NCBI RefSeq assembly: GCF_000577895.1
Contig: NZ_HG917869.1
Location: forward strand, 248,001 to 312,000
Reading direction: 5' to 3'
Source: Clostridium bornimense
GTDB taxonomy: Bacteria > Bacillota > Clostridia > Clostridiales > Clostridiaceae
DNA length: 64,000 nucleotides
The notes beneath the pieces were generated by a model. That model worked only from the letters and a program-made list of their open reading frames with translations. It had not been told where the DNA came from and did not search any database. Positions 36,627 through 46,537 of the stretch are shown here, piece after piece. Every line of letters starts with the position of its first letter. The first letter of the stretch is position 1. The position numbers were made by a program, and so were the translations under genes.

Positions 36627-37307
36627 TTGAAGAATCTAAGTAATTTTATTAAAAGATTAATCTTGTTTTTCTTAGGAATAAGTGTTATTCAATTTGGAGT
36701 AGCAATATTTTTAGAAACAAGTATAGGATCTGATCCATTTACAGTTTTTACAGAAGGTTTAGCAAAGGTATTGAGTAAAACGCCTTTAGCAAACACTGCG
36801 TTAGTTGAAATGATGGCAGGGAAACATGAAGTGACACCTGGAATAGCCAATATGATTATTTTAATAGTTTTATTTATTATTATTCTATTGGTTGATAAGA
36901 AACGTATAAAAATAGGAACACTGATATGTGTTGCGGGAGTTGGACCAATAATTGATTTATCAATGAAAGTAGTTTCATATTTCCAGATCGACACATTCCC
37001 ATTTCTAGTTAGATCAGTATTAGTCTTAGTTGGTTGTTTTATAATTGCTGTAGGATTTTCTATTGCATCAGCTAGTAACATAGGTGTGGCACCAAATGAT
37101 ATTATTCCATTTATTATTCAAGATAAAACAAAATTTCAATACCGTTGGATCAGAATTTCAATGGATGCAATTTTACTAGTAACAGGTTTCTTGTTAGGAG
37201 GAACTATAGGGTTAGGAACAATAATTGCAATGTTAGCAATAGGACCATTTATACAACTTTGTTTACCATACGGTGAAAAAGTTGTTAATTTAGTAGTAAA
37301 AAAATAA
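36627..37307 (+). CDS. YczE/YitT-like integral membrane protein
   Basis: 226 residues with a TTG start at 36627 following AAAGGGTG. Five or six membrane segments are visible: about 10-30, 70-90, 97-115, 125-148, 180-200 and 205-218. Conserved elements such as QFGVAIFLETSIGSDPFTVF and SASNIGVAPNDIIPF match the YczE/YyaS/YitT group. Members are uncharacterised transport-type membrane proteins. It is flanked by its own promoter and terminator, so it is probably monocistronic. Confidence 0.88.
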   Translation: MKNLSNFIKRLILFFLGISVIQFGVAIFLETSIGSDPFTVFTEGLAKVLSKTPLANTALVEMMAGKHEVTPGIANMIILIVLFIIILLVDKKRIKIGTLICVAGVGPIIDLSMKVVSYFQIDTFPFLVRSVLVLVGCFIIAVGFSIASASNIGVAPNDIIPFIIQDKTKFQYRWIRISMDAILLVTGFLLGGTIGLGTIIAMLAIGPFIQLCLPYGEKVVNLVVKK

Positions 37308-37324
37308 AACAAGCTTTTCAGTAA

Positions 37325-37358
37325 AAGATTTACTTTTTATAAGTAAATCTTTTTTTAT
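37325..37358 (+). terminator. terminator after the YitT-like gene
   Basis: AGATTTACTT / AAGTAAATCT stem with a TTTTAT loop, followed by eight T. Confidence 0.85.
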
Positions 37359-37432
37359 ATATTAAAATATTTTTTTTAAAATTTTTTATGTTATAATTAT
37401 TCGAAATATATAAGATGAGGTAAATATAAATT

Positions 37433-38536
37433 ATGACATTTAAGCAATTAGGAATAAGTGATAATCTAATAAAAATATTAAAAAACAATGGAATTACAGT
37501 ACCTACAGAAATTCAGGATAAAAGTATTATAGAGATATTAAATGGTAGAGATGTTATAGGAGAAGCACAAACAGGAACTGGTAAAACTTTAGCGTTTCTT
37601 TTACCTATATTCGAAAAAATTTCACCGTGCTCTAAGGATATTCAATGTTTAATAGTAACGCCTACAAGAGAATTGGCTATACAAATAACTGAAGAAGCTA
37701 TGAAGCTTAAAGAAGGAAAAGACATTGGTGTTTTAGCTATGTATGGAGGAAAGGATATTGGTTCCCAAGTAAAAAAATTACAAGGAAATATTCAAATGGT
37801 TATTGCTACGCCAGGAAGGCTTCTTGACCATATAAAGAGAAAAACTGTTGATTTTAAGAAACTTAAGACTATTGTCATTGATGAAGCTGATCAGATGTTA
37901 CTTATGGGTTTTAGAAACGAAATAGATACGATTATGAAAGAAAGACCTAAAAAAGTTCAAGTTTTATGTTATTCTGCAACAATGGATGCTGCCGTTAAAA
38001 AATTAGCTTATAGATATATGAATGATCCGGTGATAGTATCTATAAAGAAAAAAGAAGTAACTTTAGAAAATATAAAACAAGAAGTAGTAGAAACTACAGA
38101 TAGGTGGAAAAAGGATGCATTATGTACTGTATTAGATGAAGATAATCCGTTTATGGCAATCATATTTTGCAGGACAAAAAGAAGAGCCAACGAACTTGAA
38201 ATAGTAATGCACCAGAGAGGTTATAATTGCAAGGTTATTCATAGTGATATACCACAAAATAAACGAGAAAGAATTATGAAGTCATTTAGAAACGCAGATA
38301 TTCAATATCTAATTGCTACAGATGTAGCTTCCAGAGGCTTAGATATCAGTGGGGTAAGTCATATATATAATTATGATATTCCAGAAAAGGTGGAAACATA
38401 TATTCATCGTATAGGTAGAACTGGTAGAGCAGGGGAAGAAGGATATACATGCTTGTTTGTAGATCCAAAAGATTTAAGGCTTTTAGAAGAGATAGAAAAA
38501 GAAATAAAGTTTGCAATACCAAGAAGACTTATATAG
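37433..38536 (+). CDS. DEAD-box RNA helicase (minimal core)
   Basis: 367 residues, comprising only the two RecA-like helicase domains. Q motif FKQLGISDNLIKIL...PTEIQ, Walker A AQTGTGKT near 46-53, PTRELA near 82, TPGRLLDH near 128, DEAD box VIDEADQML near 150, SAT near 181, and motif VI HRIGRTGRAG near 323. The C-terminal RNA-binding tail of DeaD/CsdA proteins is absent, so it resembles CshA/CshB-like short helicases truncated after the core. It likely acts in RNA unwinding, ribosome assembly or mRNA decay. It is monocistronic with a terminator downstream. Confidence 0.94.
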   Translation: MTFKQLGISDNLIKILKNNGITVPTEIQDKSIIEILNGRDVIGEAQTGTGKTLAFLLPIFEKISPCSKDIQCLIVTPTRELAIQITEEAMKLKEGKDIGVLAMYGGKDIGSQVKKLQGNIQMVIATPGRLLDHIKRKTVDFKKLKTIVIDEADQMLLMGFRNEIDTIMKERPKKVQVLCYSATMDAAVKKLAYRYMNDPVIVSIKKKEVTLENIKQEVVETTDRWKKDALCTVLDEDNPFMAIIFCRTKRRANELEIVMHQRGYNCKVIHSDIPQNKRERIMKSFRNADIQYLIATDVASRGLDISGVSHIYNYDIPEKVETYIHRIGRTGRAGEEGYTCLFVDPKDLRLLEEIEKEIKFAIPRRLI

Positions 38537-38582
38537 AAAAGTAGTAGTTTATAGCTAAAAGAGATCGATAAAACCATTTATT

Positions 38583-38617
38583 AAAGCCACAACTGAAATA
38601 AGTTATGGCTTTTAAAT
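38583..38617 (+). terminator. terminator after the DEAD-box helicase gene
   Basis: AAAGCCACAACT / AAGTTATGGCTTT stem with a short GAAAT loop and four T. Confidence 0.75.
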
Positions 38618-38718
38618 TAGAGTTTATAAATAAACTTTAAACATATATACAAAAGCTATTTAGTAGCCATAATTAATATAAAGTTTAATCTATAATCAAT
38701 ATTTGAGAGGAATTTTAA

Positions 38719-39312
38719 ATGGTACCAAATAAATGTAATAGAAATATAGTAGCAATTTTATTGATAAACTTCATAACTCTTTCTAGAGGACCAATGACAG
38801 TATTCTTTTCATATCAATTGATACAGTACTTAACAACAGGTATACAAGCTTATAGCTTTTGCTCAATGATTATCTCAATACTTATTATTCTTTCAGATTT
38901 TATAGATGGAAAGTTTGCTAGAAGGTATGGTGTTTCTACAGAAATTGGACAAAGCTTTGATATATATTTTGATTTTGCATATATATTTATAGCTATATCT
39001 ATATTGATTAAGTATAGTAAGATAGATTCTTATTTTATTATTGTTATAGTATATAAGTTTGTAGAATTCCTTATAACATCAAAAATTTTTAAGGGAAAAT
39101 TTCAAAATAGGAAGAGTAAAAAGTATTATTACGATAAATTAGGTATAATAGTAAGTGGAATATATTATGTTATACCGTTAATTACAATATTATTAATTTA
39201 TTTTGAAGTTAGATATAGTAGTATTATTTTGAGAATTGCATTACTAGTTATTACAGCATTAACTTTTATAGCTAGTTTTATGAAGTTTTATGACATTAGG
39301 AAGATATCATAA
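38719..39312 (+). CDS. CDP-alcohol phosphatidyltransferase family protein
   Basis: 197 residues, an integral membrane enzyme of phospholipid synthesis. The catalytic motif D-x2-DG-x2-AR-x8-G-x3-D-x3-D is present as SDFIDGKFARRYGV, then GQSFDIYFD at about residues 55-85. Six membrane segments are visible. The family includes phosphatidylglycerophosphate, phosphatidylinositol and phosphatidylserine synthases; which alcohol it uses is not evident. AGAGG precedes the ATG at 38719. Confidence 0.9.
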   Translation: MVPNKCNRNIVAILLINFITLSRGPMTVFFSYQLIQYLTTGIQAYSFCSMIISILIILSDFIDGKFARRYGVSTEIGQSFDIYFDFAYIFIAISILIKYSKIDSYFIIVIVYKFVEFLITSKIFKGKFQNRKSKKYYYDKLGIIVSGIYYVIPLITILLIYFEVRYSSIILRIALLVITALTFIASFMKFYDIRKIS

Positions 39313-39392
39313 CAGATGATATATCTATTCTATGATATGTGGTTTACTTATCTTAAATATGTAAATTTAAATTGTTATGATGATGAAAAGAA

Positions 39393-39433
39393 AATTGTGG
39401 ATACTATGTAAATAGAACATCCACAATTTTTTA
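39393..39433. terminator. bidirectional terminator downstream of RNase J
   Basis: AATTGTGGAT / ATCCACAATT perfect stem with a 16-base loop and six T on the plus side; A-rich on the minus side. It serves the convergent CDP-alcohol gene and RNase J gene. A near-copy lies at 41306-41348. Confidence 0.85.
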
Positions 39434-39504
39434 GTTATTGAGTATATTTAATTAATCTGTTCATTCTAAAGTGTTTTCATATGATTTACGTGGCTTATAC
39501 AGAA

Positions 39505-41166
39505 TTATATTTCCATTATCATTGGAAAAACAATAGGTCTTCTCTTAGTTTTTTCATAAATAAATCTATCAATAGCACGTTTAACATTATTTTTTAGAAC
39601 ATACCATTCAATAATTTTCTTTTCTAAACAGTTATTTAATTCTTTAGTAGCAATAGCTTTAATTTCATTAATTAGCTCTTCAGATTCTTTTGCATATACA
39701 AAACCTCTAGTAATAACATCTGGGCCTGCTATAATGCTGTAGCTTTCCTTATGTAATGTGACAACTATATTAATCATTCCATCTTGAGCAAGATTTTTTC
39801 TATCTCGAATAATAAGACTTCCTACATCACCAATTCCAAGACCATCAACATAGACAGATCCAGTTTTGACTTTTCCAATAACAGCGGCTTTATCATCTTT
39901 TAAAGCCAAAACATCACCAGTGTCAATAATAAAAGTATTTTCCTTTTTCATTCCTAATTCTTCAGCTAATTCTGCATGATGTTTTAAATGTCTATACTCA
40001 CCATGAACAGGTAAAAAGAACTTAGGATGAACTAAATTATGAATTAGCTTTAGTTCTTCTTTACATGCATGACCAGAAACATGAACATCTTCTAAATCCT
40101 TATATATAACTTCTGCTCCTTTTTTTAATAGTTCATTTATAATTCTTGAAATTAATTTTTCGTTTCCAGGTATAGGAGACGAAGATAAAATAAATAAGTC
40201 ATTAGGCAACAGTGTGATTTTCCTATGAGAAGAATAAGCTATTCTAGCTAATGCAGCCATTGGCTCTCCTTGACTACCTGTAGTTATTATAGTTATTTCA
40301 TTTGGTGGATAATCATTTATTTCATCAATATCAATTGAAAAACCTTCTGGGATATTTAAATAACCTAATTCTTTAGATACTTCTGATATATTTTCCATAC
40401 TTCTACCACTAAAAGTAACCTTTCTATTAAACATTACAGAAGAATCTATTATTTGTTGCATTCTATGAATATTAGAGGCAAAGGTTGAAACAATAATTCT
40501 ACCTTTAGCATTAGAAAAAATTCTATTAAAAGTTTTCCCGATAGTTTTTTCTGAAAGAGAATGACCTTTTCTATCAACATTAGTACTATCAGCCATAAGA
40601 AGTAATACTCCATTTTTACCATATTCAGAAATGCGTTCTAAATTCATAGTTAATCCATCAATAGGAGTATAATCGATTTTAAAATCTCCAGTATGAATAA
40701 TTACACCCTCTGGAGTAGTAATAGCTAGAGAACAGGAATCAGCAATACTATGAGTATTTCTAATAAATTCTATACTTAAGTTTGTAAACTTAATAATTTC
40801 ACCAGGTTTTACAACATTTAAAGTGCAATTAGATAAAGTTTGATTATCTTCCAACTTAGTTTTTAAAATACCTAAGGTTAAGGCAGTTCCATAAATAGGA
40901 ACATTAATTTGTTTTAAAATGTAAGGTAGGGAGCCAATATGATCTTCATGACCATGAGTCAAAAATATTCCTTTTACTTTTTCAGAGTTTTCAAGTAAGT
41001 AAGATATATCAGGAATAACAGCATCTACACCATACATCTCTTCATCAGGAAAAGCTATTCCACAATCAATTACAATAATTTCGCTGTCATATTCAATAAC
41101 AGTTATATTTTTGCCTATTTCCCCTAATCCGCCAAGAGGAATTACTTTTACAAATTCATTACTCAT
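39505..41166 (-). CDS. rnj: ribonuclease J
   Basis: 553 residues, the usual RNase J length. Metallo-beta-lactamase motifs: THGHEDHIGSLPY near 72-84, GDFKIDYTP near 162, and SGHA near 368; the beta-CASP insertion contains LLMADSTNVDRKGHS and VSTFASNIHRM. The HGEYRHLKHH segment near 395 is the HxExxH-like end of the beta-CASP core. It degrades and matures RNA by endo- and 5' exonuclease activity with zinc or manganese in the cytoplasm. AAAGGAAG precedes the ATG. It is flanked by two nearly identical terminators. Confidence 0.97.
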   Translation of the reverse strand: MSNEFVKVIPLGGLGEIGKNITVIEYDSEIIVIDCGIAFPDEEMYGVDAVIPDISYLLENSEKVKGIFLTHGHEDHIGSLPYILKQINVPIYGTALTLGILKTKLEDNQTLSNCTLNVVKPGEIIKFTNLSIEFIRNTHSIADSCSLAITTPEGVIIHTGDFKIDYTPIDGLTMNLERISEYGKNGVLLLMADSTNVDRKGHSLSEKTIGKTFNRIFSNAKGRIIVSTFASNIHRMQQIIDSSVMFNRKVTFSGRSMENISEVSKELGYLNIPEGFSIDIDEINDYPPNEITIITTGSQGEPMAALARIAYSSHRKITLLPNDLFILSSSPIPGNEKLISRIINELLKKGAEVIYKDLEDVHVSGHACKEELKLIHNLVHPKFFLPVHGEYRHLKHHAELAEELGMKKENTFIIDTGDVLALKDDKAAVIGKVKTGSVYVDGLGIGDVGSLIIRDRKNLAQDGMINIVVTLHKESYSIIAGPDVITRGFVYAKESEELINEIKAIATKELNNCLEKKIIEWYVLKNNVKRAIDRFIYEKTKRRPIVFPMIMEI

Positions 41167-41305
41167 ATAATCTTCCTTTCAAAAAATCATTGATTATATT
41201 TTGCGATATTTATTAGTTTTTGATACGAAAATGATTTATATATAAGTATTAATTTAATATGTAGAAATAGGAGTTAGTGAGAATTAAAAGAGTTTATATA
41301 AAAAA

Positions 41306-41349
41306 ATTGTGAATACTCTATGTAAGGTAGAGCATCCACAATTTTTTTA
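41306..41349. terminator. terminator downstream of the Cys-rich gene, near-copy of the one at 39393
   Basis: ATTGTG(A)AT...ATCCACAAT stem with an inner ACTCTA/TAGAG pairing, then seven T on the plus side. The loop text TGTAA and the flanking bases match the terminator at 39393-39433 closely, indicating duplication. Confidence 0.75.
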
Positions 41350-41375
41350 TTAGTAATTATTATATTGAATTTGAT

Positions 41376-41615
41376 TTAATAATTAATACCAGCTGCTTTT
41401 ATGTTTTCCTTATCATCTTGAGAGCATGGAGTAACACCATATGTCATTTTGCAACTTGGACATACATCTACAAATGTGCTCATTACAAATTCTTCTCCAC
41501 ATAAGCATGTAATTACATGAGCAGTGTTTAATTTCATATCTGCTTTTCCTTTTTCTCTTACTCTATCAACGATAGCCTTTCCATCTTTTTTATGTGTTCC
41601 ACAGCCACAACTCAT
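41376..41615 (-). CDS. small Cys-rich (zinc-ribbon-like) protein
   Basis: 79 residues. Cysteines occur as CGCG at the N-terminus, CLCG near 38-41, CPSC near 52-55 and one more near 64. The CLCGEEF and CPSCKMTYG pairs form a plausible zinc ribbon. A perfect AGGAGG site lies upstream of the ATG (plus-strand 41623-41628). The function is unknown; it is monocistronic, between RNase J and an unknown membrane protein. Confidence 0.85.
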   Translation of the reverse strand: MSCGCGTHKKDGKAIVDRVREKGKADMKLNTAHVITCLCGEEFVMSTFVDVCPSCKMTYGVTPCSQDDKENIKAAGINY

Positions 41616-41791
41616 AGTTTATCCTCCTAAAATAATTATATTGTATACTATACATTAAACAGCTAATAAAAGTATGTATCATTTGTTACGAAATTAAAAT
41701 TTTTTATAAAAAGTAGACCTTTCTAGTTAGCTATAAGTTAAATAAGGATCCATAAACATTTCGCCTATAGATCCTTATTTGTATTAAGAAT

Positions 41792-43474
41792 TTACTGATT
41801 TTCTATTGGAATTTCATATATTTCTTGATGTTCTGGTGATTTATTAGAGAACAAGTCTTCTTCTGATAACTTAACTTTCCAATAACAATAATTTTCATAG
41901 TCACTGGAAATACCATCATAAAGTAGAAGAGTGTTATCGTCTAGTTTCATATAAGGCATTTCATCAAAGGTTTTAGCTTCTGCATTTGGATATTGTTGCT
42001 GTAGATAATTTTTATATGCAGCTTGTAACCCTTCTTCTGGAGTTTTACGTGATACATACATATAAGTAGTATCATATTTACCTGATAAGAAGTAATGATA
42101 TTTTAATTGATCTGAATAAGTTTCTTTTTTACCAGATTTCTTATTTAATCCATATGTTCCATCACTATTATAATTTAAAATTAGGGCTAGGTATTCATTG
42201 TCACATTTTAATAGCCTAATTTTATTTTCCATAGATATAATTTCTCCTGATGGGGAAGCGCCTTGATTTCCAGGTGCGATAGAAATACTTGTGGTGAATA
42301 CATCATAAAGTCCATCATCAGTATCTCCTGCTAATTGTTGTATAGAATCTATTTGTACCCTAGAGTCTATTCCATTGACACGATATGACTCATCTTTAGT
42401 TTTAAGTGATTGTAAAAGAATCCAAGGAATGTTATTATCGGTATTTTTCAGAATAATAATTCCATTACTTTTGAGAGAATCTTCTGTAATATTATTACCT
42501 TTTTGATATTTTTGCATAAGTGAAATAGCATTTTTTTCTACTTCGGTTTCATTTTCAGACCAATTTTGCAAATTAGGATCAGTTTCTGAGTATTCATTTT
42601 TAGAGTCAGTGCTATCGAGAGTTATTGGGTCCGTTTTATCCATAGATACTGGACAAAGTGTTAGAGTACCACCTTTTGCAATCATAGAATCATAATTGAT
42701 TTTAGAATCTTCATTTAAAGCAATACTCCATTGAGGAATTCCATTTTTACAAAGTGCAATAGCAGTAGTACCAAATCGTACGCAATCATTATCATTGTAA
42801 ATCCATTGATTATTATCATCTGTTACAGTTATTGTACTACCATCAACGATAAGACTTAATTGACTATTATCTGTTTTTGCTACCCAATTACCTCTAATAG
42901 CTGTTTTTGGATCTAAATAGCTAATGCCATTTCCACGATCTCCAAATGTAGCTATATATTGATGAGTCTTATCATCAGTACTTTTATATGTAATTGCACA
43001 TATGTCATTAGTAAGCCATTGATATTTCAATTCACTATTAACAGTGTAGGGTAGTTGATCTTTAGACTTGAGAAATAAGAAATAGATCCTTTTTTCTATT
43101 TGCACTGAATTATTATTTGGATTTTTATATAATATCAAAGTTTCACTAGAATTTGGCGAGTGTTTAAATATTATTGTATCCTTATTTTTATATCCATCAT
43201 ACATAGTTAAAGATATACCACAAAGAAATATTAATGCTATTAGTATAATACGTAACAATTTATTAGGTATCCATATAAGACATGCATTAATAAGGCAAGT
43301 CATAAATAGTACTATTGTAAAAAACTCTAGCCATGGATAAACCCAATGAATATCACTAGGGATTAAAAAGAAATGGTAGACTAGTTCTATTGCTACACTT
43401 AATATTGCTATAAGTAAAAAGAAAACGCATATTAATTTTTGTTTTCCATGGTTTAATTGTATTTTATCTTTCAT
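41792..43474 (-). CDS. large membrane protein of unknown function
   Basis: 560 residues. Three membrane segments near the N-terminus (about 12-36, 43-65 and 70-90) are followed by a large, probably extracytoplasmic domain of about 470 residues rich in beta strands, Asp, Ser and Tyr. There is no catalytic motif that I recognise. A hairpin (AAATAAGGATC / GATCCTTATTT, 41740-41780) just after the stop may end the transcript. Clostridial genomes carry many such lineage-specific proteins. Confidence 0.85.
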   Translation of the reverse strand: MKDKIQLNHGKQKLICVFFLLIAILSVAIELVYHFFLIPSDIHWVYPWLEFFTIVLFMTCLINACLIWIPNKLLRIILIALIFLCGISLTMYDGYKNKDTIIFKHSPNSSETLILYKNPNNNSVQIEKRIYFLFLKSKDQLPYTVNSELKYQWLTNDICAITYKSTDDKTHQYIATFGDRGNGISYLDPKTAIRGNWVAKTDNSQLSLIVDGSTITVTDDNNQWIYNDNDCVRFGTTAIALCKNGIPQWSIALNEDSKINYDSMIAKGGTLTLCPVSMDKTDPITLDSTDSKNEYSETDPNLQNWSENETEVEKNAISLMQKYQKGNNITEDSLKSNGIIILKNTDNNIPWILLQSLKTKDESYRVNGIDSRVQIDSIQQLAGDTDDGLYDVFTTSISIAPGNQGASPSGEIISMENKIRLLKCDNEYLALILNYNSDGTYGLNKKSGKKETYSDQLKYHYFLSGKYDTTYMYVSRKTPEEGLQAAYKNYLQQQYPNAEAKTFDEMPYMKLDDNTLLLYDGISSDYENYCYWKVKLSEEDLFSNKSPEHQEIYEIPIENQ

Positions 43475-43698
43475 GATAAAACCTACTTTCTAACTTAATA
43501 TATTAATTCATAAATTTTATTTAATTTTTAATGGACTATTTTGCAATTTAACCTCAAATGATATTTTATAAAATATCATTATTATAATATGTTAAGAGAG
43601 TTTGTGGTAAATTATGTATTAAAAGTCTTAAAAAAGCATTAGGGATAGAGATAGGTAATTGCGTTTAATACCTTATATTAAGGTGGTAAACATTACCG
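43475..43698. other. intergenic region with a perfect palindrome
   Basis: No gene seen. ATGATATTTTATAAAATATCAT at about 43559-43580 is a perfect palindrome between divergent transcripts and may be a regulator site or a terminator. The rest is AT-rich. Confidence 0.4.
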
Positions 43699-43727
43699 TT
43701 GACAAAGTTATACTGAGATGATAAGAT
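43699..43727 (+). promoter_or_regulatory. promoter of the symporter leader
   Basis: TTGACA (43699-43704), 17-base spacer, TAAGAT (43722-43727); transcription should start near 43734, just before the conserved leader motif. Confidence 0.75.
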
Positions 43728-43739
43728 TACAAAAAAAAT

Positions 43740-43876
43740 CCCTTTAAATTGATTCGAGAAGTCAGTAAGGAAGAAATAGTATGCTTTAATAAATCTTGGT
43801 TTTTATTATATAGTAAAAATTGGAGATATACAAATTGAGTGTTACAGCCTTCCATGTTCTATGGAAGGCTTTTTGA
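43740..43876 (+). promoter_or_regulatory. PyrR-like transcription attenuator upstream of the symporter
   Basis: The segment CCCTTTAAATTGATTCGAGA, continuing AGTCAGTAAGGAAG, is nearly identical to the pyrE leader at 52757. It folds as a hairpin with stem TTGATT / AGTCAG around a CGAGA loop. The terminator AGCCTTCCAT / ATGGAAGGCT with T tract (43846-43875) follows; GGAAG of the conserved motif can pair with CTTCC of the terminator as an antiterminator. Confidence 0.65.
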
Positions 43877-43958
43877 ATGAAAAAATTCAGCATACTAGCC
43901 TTATATAGTTATTAAGTCATATTAATTTGGGAAATTAACTAATGAGGAGAGAAAAAAA

Positions 43959-45332
43959 GTGAATAAGAAAATTAGTAATAGCGGTAATAAATTAGCTATA
44001 AAGATGGCAATTTCATTATCATTAGGTTTATTAGTAGGAATAGGTTGTATATTCCTAAGAGAATCTGTAGGTTCTGATAGTAATTTATGGACAACTCTTA
44101 ATAATCTATTATTTCAAGATATTTCAGTAGAAGGTGTAACAAATGCAATTGGTATATTCTATATCTTGGGACAACTTTTTGTTAAAGCATTACAATTAGT
44201 AATTGTTCCTATGGTATTTACATCAATTACCCTTGCAATGTGCAAGATAAGTGATACTAAGAAACTTGGACGTATTTCTTATAAGACAATTTTAGGATTT
44301 GTGATTACATCAGTCTGTGCACTTATATTAGCAGGAACAATTGGATTCATAATAAAAAGTATGGGATTATTTACAGCTAATGTTGATAATATAGCAGCAA
44401 AAGCTGCAACTGCAAACTCAAATAATCCATTAATGATAGTAGTTAATGCAATACCTAGTAACATTACAGAAGCATTTTCTTCAAATGGAAGTGTTCTTGC
44501 AATAGTTTTTGTAGCTGTAGCAACTGGACTTTCCATAAATGTATTAGGTGATAAGATAAAAGTACTTAAAAATATCTTAGAGGATGTAAATCAAATTATT
44601 ACTGTATTTTTAAGTTTTATAATAACTAAGTTTGGACCATTTGCAATATTTGTACTTATAACTAGAACATTTGCTATATATGGTATCGATAATTTAAAGC
44701 CGGCACTTGTATATGTAGTAACAACAGTATGTGCATTACTAATATTCTTAGTATTTGGATATGCGGCCTTTGTTGGAATAGGGGCTAAAGTGAATCCTGT
44801 AAAATTTGTAAAGAAGATTGGGAAAGTTGCTTTATTTGGATTTTCAACATCGTCTTCAGCAGCAACACTTCCATTAAATACGAAAACAACTGTTGAAGAG
44901 TTAGGTGTAAGTGAAGATGTAGCTTCATTTATATTACCTCTTGGAATGACAATAAACATGAATGGAACAGCAATAATGCAAGTTATAGCAGCTATATTCA
45001 TAGCTTCAAGTGCAGGATATGATGTTACAGTTTCAAACATAGTAGTAATAGCATTGTTAGCACTTATAGCATCAATAGGAACACCAGCTGCACCGGGAGC
45101 AGGAGCAATAATACTATTTACTGTTCTTACAGGAATGGGATATAACAATGATGCAGCTATACTAGCTTATTCATTAATTCTAGCAATTAATAGACCGATT
45201 GAAATGCTTGTTACATCATTAAATGTAGTAGGTGATTCAGCTACATGTTTAGTAGTTGCAAAATCTGAAGGAATGTTTGATAAAGATATTTACAACAGTG
45301 AAAATGCTGTTAATGTAGAATTTTCAGAATAA
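43959..45332 (+). CDS. dicarboxylate/amino acid:cation symporter (DAACS family)
   Basis: 457 residues with a GTG start and GAGGAGAG site. Eight membrane segments and two re-entrant loops are expected; family landmarks are the serine-rich FGFSTSSSAATLPLN, the TMNMNGTA-like MTINMNGTAIMQ and the GTPAAPGAG tip. Members move glutamate, aspartate, C4-dicarboxylates and, for DctA, orotate, with Na+ or H+. The upstream attenuator closely matches the one before pyrE, so import of a pyrimidine precursor (aspartate or orotate) is a reasonable inference. Confidence 0.94.
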   Translation: MNKKISNSGNKLAIKMAISLSLGLLVGIGCIFLRESVGSDSNLWTTLNNLLFQDISVEGVTNAIGIFYILGQLFVKALQLVIVPMVFTSITLAMCKISDTKKLGRISYKTILGFVITSVCALILAGTIGFIIKSMGLFTANVDNIAAKAATANSNNPLMIVVNAIPSNITEAFSSNGSVLAIVFVAVATGLSINVLGDKIKVLKNILEDVNQIITVFLSFIITKFGPFAIFVLITRTFAIYGIDNLKPALVYVVTTVCALLIFLVFGYAAFVGIGAKVNPVKFVKKIGKVALFGFSTSSSAATLPLNTKTTVEELGVSEDVASFILPLGMTINMNGTAIMQVIAAIFIASSAGYDVTVSNIVVIALLALIASIGTPAAPGAGAIILFTVLTGMGYNNDAAILAYSLILAINRPIEMLVTSLNVVGDSATCLVVAKSEGMFDKDIYNSENAVNVEFSE

Positions 45333-45586
45333 AATAAGTAATAATAAATGGAACTATTGCACAATAAATAATATCAACTTTGTGCTTTAGTCCCAATTTT
45401 TATAATTAATAAATAAAATATCTAAACCTTATATCATCAAATACTCTATATCAATTAATAAAGCTTCTATATATCATATTGCATTAATATGTGCAAGCTT
45501 CATACGTATCACAAAACTATACAAAGAATAAAAAAGAGTATAATTGTGTAATTTATGATAAAATATACAAGAGGTGAAGGGTTATA
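45333..45586. other. intergenic, nothing recognised
   Basis: 254 bases of AT-rich DNA between the symporter and the CPBP gene; no gene or clear terminator. A -10-like TATGATAAAATAT precedes the CPBP site GAGGTGAAGG at 45572-45581. Confidence 0.4.
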
Positions 45587-46522
45587 ATGAGAATTTTTAA
45601 AAATAATAAAAATCAAATACGAAGTGGATGGAAAATAATAATAGTTTTCCTATCATTTTACTTAATAACATATACTGTATCAATTATACCAATGGTTATT
45701 TATATGGTAAAGTATATGTTTCAGAATTTAGATATTAACGGTGGAGCATTTAACATTAACTTTGACTTTTCTGGAATATATGATACGTCATCATCAATAG
45801 GCTTTGTTTTATTTCTTATTCAATGTGTATCATTGATTTTTTCTGTAGTACTATTTTGGAAAATTCTAGACAAAAAGCCGATAAGAGATATTGGATTAAA
45901 AAATATAAAAAAATCATTTAAAGAATTATGCTTAGGATTACTTTTTGGAGCACTTTCAATGTCTATTGTATTTCTTATTTTGATTCTTACTGGAAGTGCT
46001 AAGGTTACAACAAGTTTTATTAACCCCAATTTTTCAATGTCATTAGTTACCTCATTAATTTTATTTATTTTTGTAGGAATTAGTGAAGAGATGTTTTCAA
46101 GAGGATATTGTATAAAAGTTCTTGAACAGACTAATAAAAAATGGATCCCATTAATTGTATCATCAGCAATTTTTTCAATAATGCATGGAGTAAATCCTGG
46201 AGTTACAATATTATCTATTATTAATATATTTTTAGTAGGAATTTTGTTAGGTTATATGTTTATAAAGACAAATAACCTGTGGTTACCTATAGGATATCAC
46301 ATTACATGGAATTATTTTCAAGGCAATGTTTTTGGGTTTCTAGTAAGTGGAACTACAACAGAAGGATTATACACTACAGAGAGTATAGGTAATACCATTA
46401 TTAGTGGAGGAAATTTTGGCCCAGAGGGTGGTATTATAGTTACAATAGTAGTATTAATTTCTATATTATTAGTATACTTTCTTACAAATAAAAATAGTAA
46501 CATAGGTGATAATATTTCTTAG
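45587..46522 (+). CDS. CPBP-family intramembrane glutamic endopeptidase
   Basis: 311 residues with about eight membrane segments. The Abi/CPBP motifs are present: EEMFSRGY (EExxxR) near 165, FSIMHGVNPG (FxxxH) near 200, and GYHITWNYFQG near 233. The family includes CAAX-protease homologues, bacteriocin self-immunity proteins and processing enzymes. It is monocistronic with a terminator after it; no bacteriocin gene is nearby, so its role is open. Confidence 0.92.
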   Translation: MRIFKNNKNQIRSGWKIIIVFLSFYLITYTVSIIPMVIYMVKYMFQNLDINGGAFNINFDFSGIYDTSSSIGFVLFLIQCVSLIFSVVLFWKILDKKPIRDIGLKNIKKSFKELCLGLLFGALSMSIVFLILILTGSAKVTTSFINPNFSMSLVTSLILFIFVGISEEMFSRGYCIKVLEQTNKKWIPLIVSSAIFSIMHGVNPGVTILSIINIFLVGILLGYMFIKTNNLWLPIGYHITWNYFQGNVFGFLVSGTTTEGLYTTESIGNTIISGGNFGPEGGIIVTIVVLISILLVYFLTNKNSNIGDNIS

Positions 46523-46537
46523 TATCTTTTATGAGTG

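Noticed and set aside
41740-41780. 11-base inverted repeat AAATAAGGATC / GATCCTTATTT as a terminator
   Set aside because: It has a long loop (19 bases) and no good T tract in the direction of the upstream membrane-protein gene; kept only as a possible end of transcript.
44591-45148. 185-codon minus-strand frame opposite the symporter
   Set aside because: It has no start signal, and the composition is the mirror of the membrane segments on the plus strand.
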